From NCBI GenBank assembly GCA_913052445.1, contig CAJXDP010000011.1, positions 1 to 46,543 of the forward strand: a stretch of 46,543 nucleotides of DNA, in the 5' to 3' direction. This document shows positions 16,037 through 24,309 of this stretch, one piece after another; position 1 is the first letter of the stretch, and every line of letters begins with the position of its first letter. Made by a program: the position numbers and the translations under genes. Origin of the DNA: an uncultured Formosa sp. (lineage in GTDB: Bacteria > Bacteroidota > Bacteroidia > Flavobacteriales > Flavobacteriaceae). The notes under the pieces were generated by a model. That model made no database searches, was not told where the DNA came from, and saw only the letters and a list, made by a program, of their open reading frames with translations.

Positions 16037-18853
16037 ATGATGTACAATTTCAATGAAATTGAAGCCAAGTGGCAAAATTACTGGTCTGTAAACAAAACGT
16101 TTCATGCTGAAAATAGCTCAAGCAAACCCAAATATTATGTCTTAGACATGTTTCCTTACCCAAGTGGTGCAGGACTCCATGTTGGGCATCCTTTAGGCTA
16201 TATCGCCTCTGATATTTACGCTCGTTATAAGCGCCATAAAGGATTCAATGTATTGCATCCACAGGGCTATGATAGTTTTGGGTTGCCTGCGGAGCAGTAC
16301 GCTATTCAAACGGGTCAACATCCAGCTGTTACGACTGAAGAAAATATAAAGACCTATCGACGTCAACTAGATCAAATGGGTTTTTCGTTTGATTGGTCAA
16401 AAGAGTTGCGAACCTCTTCACCAGAATATTATAAATGGACTCAATGGATTTTTATTCAATTGTTTAATTCCTGGTATAACAAATCAACCGACAAGGCCAC
16501 GTCTATTAGTGCACTTGTTCAGATATTCTCAGCAGAAGGGAATATTCATGTTCAAGCAGTATGTGATGAATCTATACTTGTTTTTACTGCCAACGAGTGG
16601 AATGCATTCCCTACGAAACAACAACAAGAAATATTATTAAAATATCGATTAACATATTTAGCAGAAACTGAAGTTAACTGGTGTCCTGAATTAGGAACTG
16701 TCTTGGCTAATGATGAGATTATTAACGGCGTTTCTGAACGCGGAGGCTACCCAGTAGTTAGAAAAAAGATGACCCAGTGGAGTATGCGAATTTCTGCTTA
16801 TGCTGAACGGCTTCTACAAGGACTAAACACAATTGATTGGACAGATGCCTTAAAAGAAAGCCAGCGAAATTGGATTGGAAAATCTGTTGGCGCTTCGGTC
16901 GTATTTAATTTAAGAGATTCTGACGCTGTAATTGAGGTGTTCACAACCCGTCCAGATACCATCTTTGGAGTATCTTTTATGACATTAGCTCCAGAGCACG
17001 AATTGGTAAGTCAGATAACTACAACTGAACAAAAATCAGCAGTTAAAGCTTATGTTGTAGCTACTGCCAAGCGAAGTGAGCGTGAACGAATGGCTGATGT
17101 AAAAAGTATTTCAGGTGTGTTTACTGGAGCGTATGCTGAACATCCATTTACCAAAGAGTCGGTTCCGGTCTGGATTGGAGATTATGTATTAGCAGGTTAT
17201 GGAACAGGGGCGGTTATGGCTGTGCCTTGTGGTGACCAAAGAGATTATGATTTTGCTAAACACTTTGAACTTGAAATCCCAAATATCTTTCAAGGAGTTG
17301 ACATTAGTGAACAGGCCTACACTGATAAAGTAAATACTATTATTTCAAACAGTGATTTTTTAAACGGATTGCCTTATGAAGAAGCATCCAAAAAAGCAAT
17401 TGAAACTTTGGAGATCCAAAGTCATGGTATAGGTAAAACTAATTATAGATTGAGAGATGCTGTCTTTTCAAGACAGCGCTATTGGGGAGAACCATTTCCT
17501 GTTTTTTATATAAATGGAATGCCTCAAATGATTGCTGCAAAACATTTACCAATTACACTTCCAAAAGTTGAGAAATATCTTCCGACTGAAGAAGGTGACC
17601 CCCCTTTAGGAAGGGCTGAGGCATGGGCATGGGATTCGGTACAAAATAAAGTGGTTGAAAACAACCGAATTAATTATGAATCAATTTTTCCATTAGAACT
17701 AAATACAATGCCAGGGTGGGCGGGGAGTTCTTGGTACTTTAACCGCTACATGGATGTTAATAATTCTGACGAATTTGCGAGCTCTAAGGCCTTAAATTAT
17801 TGGAAGGAAGTTGATTTGTATATAGGAGGAAGTGAGCATGCAACAGGCCATCTGTTATATGCACGATTTTGGCAAAAATTCTTATTCGATCTAGATCTTG
17901 TTCCAGTTGATGAATTTGCAAAAAAGTTAATTAATCAAGGTATGATCCTAGGCAATAGTGCGTTTGTGGGAAGAATTGAAGGAACTAACACTTTCGTCTC
18001 TATAGACAAAATTACAGACGAAACGATTCAGTGGATTCATGCAGATGTGTCTTTTGTGAACTCGTCGGATGAATTGGATATAGCCGCTTTTAAGTCTTGG
18101 AGATCAGAGTTTAATAATGCTACGTTTATTGCGGATGATAATCTTATTTTTAAAGTAAAAAGAGAGGTTGAGAAAATGTCAAAATCTAAATATAATGTAG
18201 TCAATCCCGACGCTATTTGCGAGAAATATGGAGCTGACTCACTTCGTTTGTATGAGATGTTTTTAGGTCCATTAGAGCAATACAAACCATGGAATACCGC
18301 TGGTATTTCTGGGGTTCATGGTTTTCTGAAAAAACTATGGAAGCTCTATATTGGTGATATCGGAGTCCTCGTAGTTGATTCTGAACCAAGTAAGGATCAT
18401 TTAAAAACCTTACACAAAACAATTAAAAAAGTCACCGAAGACATAGAAAACTTTTCGTTTAACACTTCTGTATCTACTTTTATGATAGCTGTAAATGAGC
18501 TAAGCGCTCAAAAGTGTAATTCTAAAATAATTCTCGAACCCATTTTGATCTTAATAGCGCCTTATGCGCCACATATTGCAGAAGAGTTGTGGGAGCGTCT
18601 AGGTCATAAAGAGTCCATCGCAACGGCTGAATTTCCGAAGTTTAATGCAAGCCATTTGATTGAAATCACAAAGTCCTATCCTATTTCCTTTAACGGAAAA
18701 ATGCGTTTTACTATGGAGCTGTCATTAGAGCTGAGTAAAGAAGCGGTTGAAGAAGCTGTCATGGCCAATGAAAAAACACAAGCGCAATTAGCGGGACGCG
18801 CTCCTAAGAAAGTAATAGTCGTGCCAGGAAAAATCGTGAATATTGTTAGTTAA
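16037..18853 (+). CDS. leuS: Leucyl-tRNA synthetase
   Basis: It charges tRNA-Leu, with a CP1 domain that hydrolyses mischarged products. The 938-residue chain has the HIGH-type motif HVGH at 48-51 and KMSKS at 713-717. The editing-site threonine-rich motif TTRPDTIFG and GTGAVMAVP are intact. Two insertions distinguish it from E. coli LeuRS: about 60 residues after FIQLFNSWYN, and about 70 residues between GMILG and KMSKS. Both read cleanly in frame and are typical of Bacteroidetes. The start MMYNFNEIEAKWQ uses the first of two adjacent ATGs. A small transporter gene overlaps its last 11 bases. Confidence 0.97.
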   Translation: MMYNFNEIEAKWQNYWSVNKTFHAENSSSKPKYYVLDMFPYPSGAGLHVGHPLGYIASDIYARYKRHKGFNVLHPQGYDSFGLPAEQYAIQTGQHPAVTTEENIKTYRRQLDQMGFSFDWSKELRTSSPEYYKWTQWIFIQLFNSWYNKSTDKATSISALVQIFSAEGNIHVQAVCDESILVFTANEWNAFPTKQQQEILLKYRLTYLAETEVNWCPELGTVLANDEIINGVSERGGYPVVRKKMTQWSMRISAYAERLLQGLNTIDWTDALKESQRNWIGKSVGASVVFNLRDSDAVIEVFTTRPDTIFGVSFMTLAPEHELVSQITTTEQKSAVKAYVVATAKRSERERMADVKSISGVFTGAYAEHPFTKESVPVWIGDYVLAGYGTGAVMAVPCGDQRDYDFAKHFELEIPNIFQGVDISEQAYTDKVNTIISNSDFLNGLPYEEASKKAIETLEIQSHGIGKTNYRLRDAVFSRQRYWGEPFPVFYINGMPQMIAAKHLPITLPKVEKYLPTEEGDPPLGRAEAWAWDSVQNKVVENNRINYESIFPLELNTMPGWAGSSWYFNRYMDVNNSDEFASSKALNYWKEVDLYIGGSEHATGHLLYARFWQKFLFDLDLVPVDEFAKKLINQGMILGNSAFVGRIEGTNTFVSIDKITDETIQWIHADVSFVNSSDELDIAAFKSWRSEFNNATFIADDNLIFKVKREVEKMSKSKYNVVNPDAICEKYGADSLRLYEMFLGPLEQYKPWNTAGISGVHGFLKKLWKLYIGDIGVLVVDSEPSKDHLKTLHKTIKKVTEDIENFSFNTSVSTFMIAVNELSAQKCNSKIILEPILILIAPYAPHIAEELWERLGHKESIATAEFPKFNASHLIEITKSYPISFNGKMRFTMELSLELSKEAVEEAVMANEKTQAQLAGRAPKKVIVVPGKIVNIVS

Positions 18854-19115
18854 TATAAATAGTATAGAATTCATAGGGCTTATAGCAGCGAGTTTAACTA
18901 CGTATGCTTTTTTGCCACAAGTTTATAAAACTTGGAAAACTAAAGATGTATCGGCATTTTCATTACCAACGTTTTTTTTATTTTTTATAGGGATTATATT
19001 TTGGTTGGTATACGGGATCTACATGAAGAGTTTATCCATGATATTGGCAAATACAGTCACTTTAGTATCCTCTTTTACTCTTTTAGTCCTTATCTTAAAA
19101 TACAGAAAACGTTAA
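18843..19115 (+). CDS. SemiSWEET-type small transporter (PQ-loop protein)
   Basis: A 90-residue protein with three TM helices, the half-size unit of SWEET sugar transporters, which works as a dimer. The PQ-loop motif is visible as AFLPQVYKTWKTKDVSAFSLPTF, and GIIFWLVYGIYMKS is the second conserved block. It begins at a TTG codon that overlaps the last 11 bases of leuS; no ATG lies near, so translation probably depends on ribosomes finishing leuS. Substrate is unknown (sucrose or glucose in characterised relatives). Confidence 0.88.
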   Translation: MLVNINSIEFIGLIAASLTTYAFLPQVYKTWKTKDVSAFSLPTFFLFFIGIIFWLVYGIYMKSLSMILANTVTLVSSFTLLVLILKYRKR

Positions 19116-19152
19116 TGCCCTCACTTTTTTTAAATTCTAGTATATTGTCTGC

Positions 19153-19614
19153 TTAGATTTTAATTTGTCGATCAATCTGCTGATCTAATGAAATAAATGT
19201 TTCTGTTCGTGACACTCCAGAAATAGTTTGAATTTGTTTATTTAAAACAGACATTAGGTGCTCGTTGTCTCTGCAAAGAATTTTAATTAGAACACTCCAG
19301 TTACCGGTTGTGTAATGACATTCTAATACTTCTGGAATTCTTTTGAGTTGTTTAACGGCATCTGAATTACTTTTAGCTTTTTCAAGAAACACTCCTACAA
19401 AAGCCATAGTAGTGTAGCCGAGCGCTTTAGGATTTATCACAAATTTAGAGCCTGCAATAAGACCAGAATTTTCTAACTTTCTTAGTCTTTGGTGAATGGC
19501 AGCACCTGAAATACCTACAGATCTTGCGATTTCTAAAACAGGAGTTCGGGCATCTTTCATCAATGCTCTTAAAATTGTTTTATCAATACCGTCTATTTTA
19601 GTTTTTTTGCTCAA
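19153..19614 (-). CDS. Lrp/AsnC family transcriptional regulator
   Basis: A 153-residue regulator: N-terminal winged helix (KIDGIDKTILRALMKDARTPVLEIARSVGISGAAIHQRLRKLENSGLI) and C-terminal RAM/ligand-binding domain with the VGVFLEK start and the GNWSVLIKILCRD glycine-containing strand typical of effector sites. It follows the saccharopine dehydrogenase-like gene by 42 bases on the same strand and may control it, with lysine or a related amino acid as effector. That pairing is inference from position. Confidence 0.93.
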   Translation of the reverse strand: MSKKTKIDGIDKTILRALMKDARTPVLEIARSVGISGAAIHQRLRKLENSGLIAGSKFVINPKALGYTTMAFVGVFLEKAKSNSDAVKQLKRIPEVLECHYTTGNWSVLIKILCRDNEHLMSVLNKQIQTISGVSRTETFISLDQQIDRQIKI

Positions 19615-19656
19615 AAGTGTTTATTTATTGATTTAATGTATTAAATTGAAACTAAA

Positions 19657-21021
19657 CTATACATTTAATGGATTATATCCTAAGTATTTTACCTTTTTAT
19701 CTTTAAATATGACACCGAAATCCTCTAGTTCACTTAATATAGGCTCGTATATGTCTTTATTTGTTGGTATTTGAACCCCATATCTTTTAATTTTATTATT
19801 TAGTATAGCTAATGTTGCAATTCCTACAGGCAAACCTACTGTTTTTGCCATAGCTGTAAATGTTTGATCCTCACCAGTGCAAACCATAGTCGAATCAATT
19901 TGATGTTTTACCCCGTCTAACTCATACCCAAACTTATGGTACATCACAATCATATCCTTGTCTTCGGGTTCTAAGCTCCAGCTGTCTAAAAGAATTTTTT
20001 GCAGAATTTGTGCTGGAGATGCGTTTTTTAATGTGACTCTTTTGTCAGCGCTAAAAATATGTAACTCTTCTAGCTTTTCCCACAAGATGTCATCTTGGTC
20101 AATTTTTAGTTTATACCTTAGTTTTAACTCCACAGAGTCAGTTGGGCTGTAAGGTAAAAATGAATTTATAAAATCACGATAAGTCATATTCTCACTGTCT
20201 GCTATTGTATAGCTGTCGTCCGTTAGACCCAATATTACAAAGATTTGCCACGCTCTACTAAAGCCAACACGTCTTATAGTTCCTCTGTAAAGTGTCTTTA
20301 CAGTTTTCAGTCCATAAACTTCTTTATATTTAAGGGAGTCGCGATTGGCATAAGCTTCAAACCTTCCATATCCTTCAACCTCCAAAAACTCAGTTCTTCT
20401 AAACAAGCGATTGTAGGGAATGTATTTGAACTTACCTTCTTGTAGGAATTTTGCTGCACCACCTTGACCTGCCAAAACAACATTACGTGGGTTCCATGTA
20501 AATTTATAATTCCAAAGGTTTGTATCGCTTTCAGGAGCCATTAGGCCTCCAGTGAAGGATTCAAATAATACAAGCTTACCGCCTGATTGTCGAATGCGGT
20601 CAATAACCTGCATTGCGCTCATATGGTCAATTCCTGGGTCGACTCCAATTTCATTTAAAAATACTAGGTTTTTAGATTTTGCTTCCTCATTCAAAGCTTG
20701 CATTTCTTTACTAACATATGATGCTGTGACCATGTGTTTTCCAAATAACAAACAATCTCTAGCAACCTCTATATGGAATCTGGCAGGCAACATTGACACT
20801 ACAATATCAGCTCTCTCAATAGCTTTTTTACGGCTCCCTTTTTCAAATATATCTAGTTTTAATGCATGAGCATCTGGGTTATTCTTAGTCCATTTTTCAG
20901 CATTAGAAAGGTCCAAATCTCCAATAGTTATATGTAATCTTTCTGAAATAGATTTATCTAAAAAATATTTTATTAGGTAAGAAGCCGACTTACCAGCTCC
21001 AATGATTAAAATTTTACGCAT
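19657..21021 (-). CDS. Saccharopine dehydrogenase family protein
   Basis: A 454-residue oxidoreductase with an N-terminal Rossmann motif (ILIIGAGKSASYLI), the saccharopine dehydrogenase domain block ADIVVSMLPARFHIEVARDCL, HMVTASYVSKEM, and the substrate segment NEIGVDPGIDHMSAMQVID. The C-terminal domain has the GLTDDSYTIADSENMTYRDF and GYELDGVKHQIDSTMVCTGED blocks of the glutamate-forming (LYS9-type) enzymes. It likely works in lysine degradation through saccharopine; no lysine-ketoglutarate reductase gene is in the window. The adjacent Lrp gene supports amino-acid control. Confidence 0.88.
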   Translation of the reverse strand: MRKILIIGAGKSASYLIKYFLDKSISERLHITIGDLDLSNAEKWTKNNPDAHALKLDIFEKGSRKKAIERADIVVSMLPARFHIEVARDCLLFGKHMVTASYVSKEMQALNEEAKSKNLVFLNEIGVDPGIDHMSAMQVIDRIRQSGGKLVLFESFTGGLMAPESDTNLWNYKFTWNPRNVVLAGQGGAAKFLQEGKFKYIPYNRLFRRTEFLEVEGYGRFEAYANRDSLKYKEVYGLKTVKTLYRGTIRRVGFSRAWQIFVILGLTDDSYTIADSENMTYRDFINSFLPYSPTDSVELKLRYKLKIDQDDILWEKLEELHIFSADKRVTLKNASPAQILQKILLDSWSLEPEDKDMIVMYHKFGYELDGVKHQIDSTMVCTGEDQTFTAMAKTVGLPVGIATLAILNNKIKRYGVQIPTNKDIYEPILSELEDFGVIFKDKKVKYLGYNPLNV

Positions 21022-21037
21022 ATTGATTAGAGATTCT

Positions 21038-21045
21038 TATTTTTG
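21038..21045 (+). promoter_or_regulatory. Candidate -7 box of the DUF423 gene
   Basis: TATTTTTG fits TAnnTTTG, 50 bases before the DUF423 ATG. No TTTG is at the expected spacing, so support is weak. Confidence 0.35.
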
Positions 21046-21094
21046 TAATTAGTTTGACTACTAATGTAGTAAATTGATCACTTTATATTTATAT

Positions 21095-21481
21095 ATGGAA
21101 CGTAAAATAATTTTATTGGCGAGTCTTACTGGAGGGCTGGCTGTAATTCTTGGCGCTTTTGCGGTACACGGACTTAAGCCTATTCTTAGTGATTCCGCAA
21201 TGGATAGTTTAGAAACTGGAATTCGCTACCAAATTTACCATGCTTTTTTGCTTTTTTATATAGCTTCTACAAACCAATTAACTTACAAACAACAGTCTTT
21301 TTTATCTAAGCTAATTGTTGTGGGCATTTTACTATTTTCTGGATCCATTTATTTACTATCTACAAATGAAATGACCATATTTGACTTTAAAGTCATTGGG
21401 TTCCTTACTCCTATAGGAGGATTGTTTCTAATTAGTGCTTGGGCTGTTTTGTTTTCATATAATTTAAGAAATAAAAGTTAA
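21095..21481 (+). CDS. DUF423 membrane protein (YgdD family)
   Basis: A 128-residue protein with four TM helices. The opening ASLTGGLAVILGAFAVHGLKPILS and the segment SLETGIRYQIYHAFLL (with the conserved Tyr-His pair) identify DUF423; the third helix carries GILLFSGSIYLLS and the fourth starts at TPIGGLFLISAW. I start at ATG 21095 instead of the TTG at 21074, which adds seven unsupported residues. The function of the family is not known. It is divergent from the saccharopine dehydrogenase gene. Confidence 0.9.
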   Translation: MERKIILLASLTGGLAVILGAFAVHGLKPILSDSAMDSLETGIRYQIYHAFLLFYIASTNQLTYKQQSFLSKLIVVGILLFSGSIYLLSTNEMTIFDFKVIGFLTPIGGLFLISAWAVLFSYNLRNKS

Positions 21482-21506
21482 ACACCTTCGTTTTAATATT
21501 TATCAA

Positions 21507-21514
21507 TACTTTTG
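21507..21514 (+). promoter_or_regulatory. Candidate -7 box of pckA
   Basis: TACTTTTG fits TAnnTTTG, with its last base 26 bases before the pckA ATG. The -33 region shows no clear TTTG at 19 bases. Confidence 0.45.
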
Positions 21515-21540
21515 TACGTCTAAATAAAAACTAGTAAATT

Positions 21541-23151
21541 ATGTCACATCCCGACCCATTAACGAAAACGTTTTCGCTTGAAGCTTATTCTATAACATCC
21601 AAGAAAGTGAATTATCAGCTTTCATCATCGGAGTTGCATGAGCGCATAATTAATAATAAACAAGGAATAGAAACCAATACAGGAGCCTTGTCAATACGAA
21701 CAGGTGAATTCACGGGTCGCTCTCCAAAAGATCGTTTTATTGTAAAAGATGTAATTACCAAAGATGAAGTTTGGTGGGGAGATGTTAACATTCCATTCTG
21801 TCCACGGAACTTTGATTTACTCTATGATAAAGTTAATGTATATCTCAGCCAGAAAGAATTATTTATAAGAGATTCTTTTGCGTGTTCTGATCCTAAGTAT
21901 CGCACTAGTATTCGGATTATTAATGAATACCCTTGGAGTAATTATTTTGCGCATAATATGTTCTTAAGACCAACTGACCTTGAATTAAGAGACTTCGACC
22001 CTGAATGGACCGTGATTAACGCACCTGGATTTATTGCAGACCCTGAGTTAGATGCCACTCGTCGGCACAACTTTTCAATCTTAAACTTCACCAAAAAGAT
22101 AGTTCTTATTGGAGGTACTGGCTATACAGGAGAAATTAAAAAAGGTATATTTTCGGCACTGAATTTTATTCTTCCTGTTTTCAAAAATACTCTTCCAATG
22201 CACTGTAGTGCAAACGTAGGTCCAGAAGGGGATACCGCCATCTTTTTTGGTCTTTCAGGAACCGGAAAAACTACCTTATCAACTGATAAAAAACGCCAGT
22301 TAATTGGTGATGATGAACACGGTTGGACCAATGAAAATACCATCTTTAATTTTGAAGGTGGCTGTTATGCCAAAGTCATTAATTTATCAAAGACTAGTGA
22401 GCCGGAAATTTTCTCAGCAATCAAAAAAGGAGCTATTCTTGAAAATGTGATTATGGATGATCGCGGGGCGGTTGATTACTCAGACACTTCTATTACCCCA
22501 AATACTCGTGTTAGTTACCCACTTAATTTTATCGAAAACATCCAGCCTAACTCAACAGGTGAAAATCCTAAAAATATTTTCTTTCTTACCGCTGATGCTT
22601 TTGGGGTTCTTCCTCCAATATCAAAGTTAACTCCAGGGCAAGCGGCGTATCACTTTATATCAGGCTATACAGCTAAAGTTGCTGGAACCGAAGCAGGCGT
22701 TAACGAACCGGTTCCTAGTTTTTCTGCCTGTTTTGGGGCTCCTTTTATGCCTTTACACCCAACAAAATACGCTAAAATGTTAAGTGCTAAAATGAAGTCC
22801 TCTGGCGTTAATATTTGGTTGGTTAATACAGGCTGGACTGGAGGTCCCTATGGAGTAGGGACTCGTATGAAGTTGTCGTACACACGGGCTATGATTAATG
22901 CTGCTATAGATGGGTCGTTAGATGCTGCTAACAAGGACAATTACCACATTCACTCTGTATTTGGAGTTTTTCAACCGAGAGTTTGCCCAAATGTTCCTAC
23001 AGAATTTTTGAGCCCACGTAAGACATGGAAAAATGATAAGGCATTTTATAAAACAGCACATAAATTAGCTAATTCTTTCAGGCGTAACTTCCAAAAGTTT
23101 GAAAGTTACGCCAATACAGAAATATTAGATGGCGGACCAAAACCTGTTTAG
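21541..23151 (+). CDS. pckA: Phosphoenolpyruvate carboxykinase (ATP)
   Basis: It converts oxaloacetate and ATP to phosphoenolpyruvate, CO2 and ADP, the entry to gluconeogenesis. The 536-residue length is right for the ATP enzyme. Landmarks: RTGEFTGRSPKDRFIVKD, the P-loop GLSGTGKTTLS from residue 237, the metal-binding IGDDEHGW, and the adenine/Arg block near the C-terminus (NTGWTGGPYGVGTRM). It stands alone between the DUF423 gene and a lipoprotein gene. Growth on amino acids or organic acids would fit the lysine-catabolism gene upstream. Confidence 0.98.
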   Translation: MSHPDPLTKTFSLEAYSITSKKVNYQLSSSELHERIINNKQGIETNTGALSIRTGEFTGRSPKDRFIVKDVITKDEVWWGDVNIPFCPRNFDLLYDKVNVYLSQKELFIRDSFACSDPKYRTSIRIINEYPWSNYFAHNMFLRPTDLELRDFDPEWTVINAPGFIADPELDATRRHNFSILNFTKKIVLIGGTGYTGEIKKGIFSALNFILPVFKNTLPMHCSANVGPEGDTAIFFGLSGTGKTTLSTDKKRQLIGDDEHGWTNENTIFNFEGGCYAKVINLSKTSEPEIFSAIKKGAILENVIMDDRGAVDYSDTSITPNTRVSYPLNFIENIQPNSTGENPKNIFFLTADAFGVLPPISKLTPGQAAYHFISGYTAKVAGTEAGVNEPVPSFSACFGAPFMPLHPTKYAKMLSAKMKSSGVNIWLVNTGWTGGPYGVGTRMKLSYTRAMINAAIDGSLDAANKDNYHIHSVFGVFQPRVCPNVPTEFLSPRKTWKNDKAFYKTAHKLANSFRRNFQKFESYANTEILDGGPKPV

Positions 23152-23226
23152 TCTTTTACTTAATATTCTACCCTAGGTTGTGATTAAAAAATAAAAAATT
23201 GTAATTTTATAAAATCATTTGACTTT

Positions 23227-23703
23227 ATGAAATATTTGTTGATTTTGATATTTTTCTTTTCTTTTTTTTCTTGTAACTATTTTGAGAAAAAGAAATTAAA
23301 TTCCGAAACGATTTTAATTGAAGAATTAAAAACGTTTGAGTGGAATGAACTGGATTTTTATCCAAGTTTTGAAACTTGCGATAGCTCAATTGATTTTCAA
23401 GAAACCAAATTTTGTTTTGAGCAAACTCTCATGATGCATCTTTCTAATTATTTCCTGGCTAAAGAGTTGGTAGTGACTAGGACGGTAAGTGATACTATTT
23501 TGATTGATTTTTTAGTAACTAAAAAAGGATATATTCGAATTTCCAAGATTAAATCACAAAAATTAACACAAGATCAAATCCCGAGTTTAGATTCTATTAT
23601 TGTTAATAGCTTGGCAAGTTTACCAAAGCTCTATCCTGCAATTAAAAGGAGTCAGCAAGTTCAATCGGCTTTTCAAATTCCACTAATATTAGCTGTAAAA
23701 TAA
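23227..23703 (+). CDS. Lipoprotein with TonB C-terminal-like domain
   Basis: A 158-residue protein with a lipoprotein signal (FFSFFSCNYF; Cys near residue 16). The C-terminal half (DFLVTKKGYIRISKIKS, then a helix with SIIVNSLASLPKLYPAIKR, then VQSAFQIPLIL) follows the strand-helix-strand pattern of TonB C-terminal domains, including a KxYPAIKR block where TonB proteins have KWxPAxxxG. It lacks the TM anchor and Pro-rich linker of a true TonB. Its stop codon overlaps the ruvC start by one base, so the two are coupled. Function unknown. Confidence 0.65.
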   Translation: MKYLLILIFFFSFFSCNYFEKKKLNSETILIEELKTFEWNELDFYPSFETCDSSIDFQETKFCFEQTLMMHLSNYFLAKELVVTRTVSDTILIDFLVTKKGYIRISKIKSQKLTQDQIPSLDSIIVNSLASLPKLYPAIKRSQQVQSAFQIPLILAVK

Positions 23704-24257
23704 TGGGTGAAGATAAAATTATATTAGGAATTGACCCAGGAACGACTATAATGGGATTTGGGCTTATTAAGGTTAAAGATAAATCTATGGAGTTTTTACA
23801 AATGAATGAGTTGTTGCTTAAAAAATATGACGACCATTACCTGAAACTTAAACTAATTTTTGAGCGTACTATTGAACTAATCGATACATATCATCCTGAT
23901 GAAATTGCGATTGAAGCCCCGTTTTTCGGAAAAAATGTACAGAGCATGCTAAAGCTAGGAAGAGCACAGGGTGTAGCTATGGCGGCGGGGCTTTCTAGAG
24001 AAATTCCAATTACCGAGTACGCACCTAAAAAAATTAAAATGGCTATTACAGGTAATGGAAATGCTAGTAAAGAGCAAGTAGCTAGAATGCTTCAAAGCCT
24101 TTTGAGTTTGAAGGAGCTTCCTAAAAATCTTGACTCAACTGATGGATTAGCAGCTGCTGTTTGTCATTTTTATAACAGAAGTAAAGTCACGGGAAGTAAA
24201 AGTTACTCAGGTTGGGGAGCTTTTGTAAAACAAAATGAAAGTCGCGTCAAAAAGTGA
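23703..24257 (+). CDS. ruvC: Crossover junction endodeoxyribonuclease RuvC
   Basis: It resolves Holliday junctions in recombination with RuvAB. The 184-residue protein has the four catalytic acids of the RNase H-like fold: Asp in GIDPGTT (residue 11), Glu71 in IEAPFFG, and Asp144 and Asp147 in LDSTDGLAAA. Length is normal with a short basic tail. It starts at an ATG overlapping the upstream lipoprotein stop (TAATG). No ruvA or ruvB nearby. Confidence 0.97.
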   Translation: MGEDKIILGIDPGTTIMGFGLIKVKDKSMEFLQMNELLLKKYDDHYLKLKLIFERTIELIDTYHPDEIAIEAPFFGKNVQSMLKLGRAQGVAMAAGLSREIPITEYAPKKIKMAITGNGNASKEQVARMLQSLLSLKELPKNLDSTDGLAAAVCHFYNRSKVTGSKSYSGWGAFVKQNESRVKK

Positions 24258-24309
24258 TTTTTAGAAATTACTATTAAAATTAATTTCATTAATCAATAAT
24301 TACACTTTA

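Noticed and set aside
16389-16640. Possible frameshift or intruding gene within leuS
   Set aside because: The leuS frame is continuous and the inserted segments match the known Bacteroidetes LeuRS shape.
23227-23703. Bona fide TonB energy transducer
   Set aside because: No N-terminal TM helix or proline-rich spacer. The N-terminus is a lipoprotein signal.
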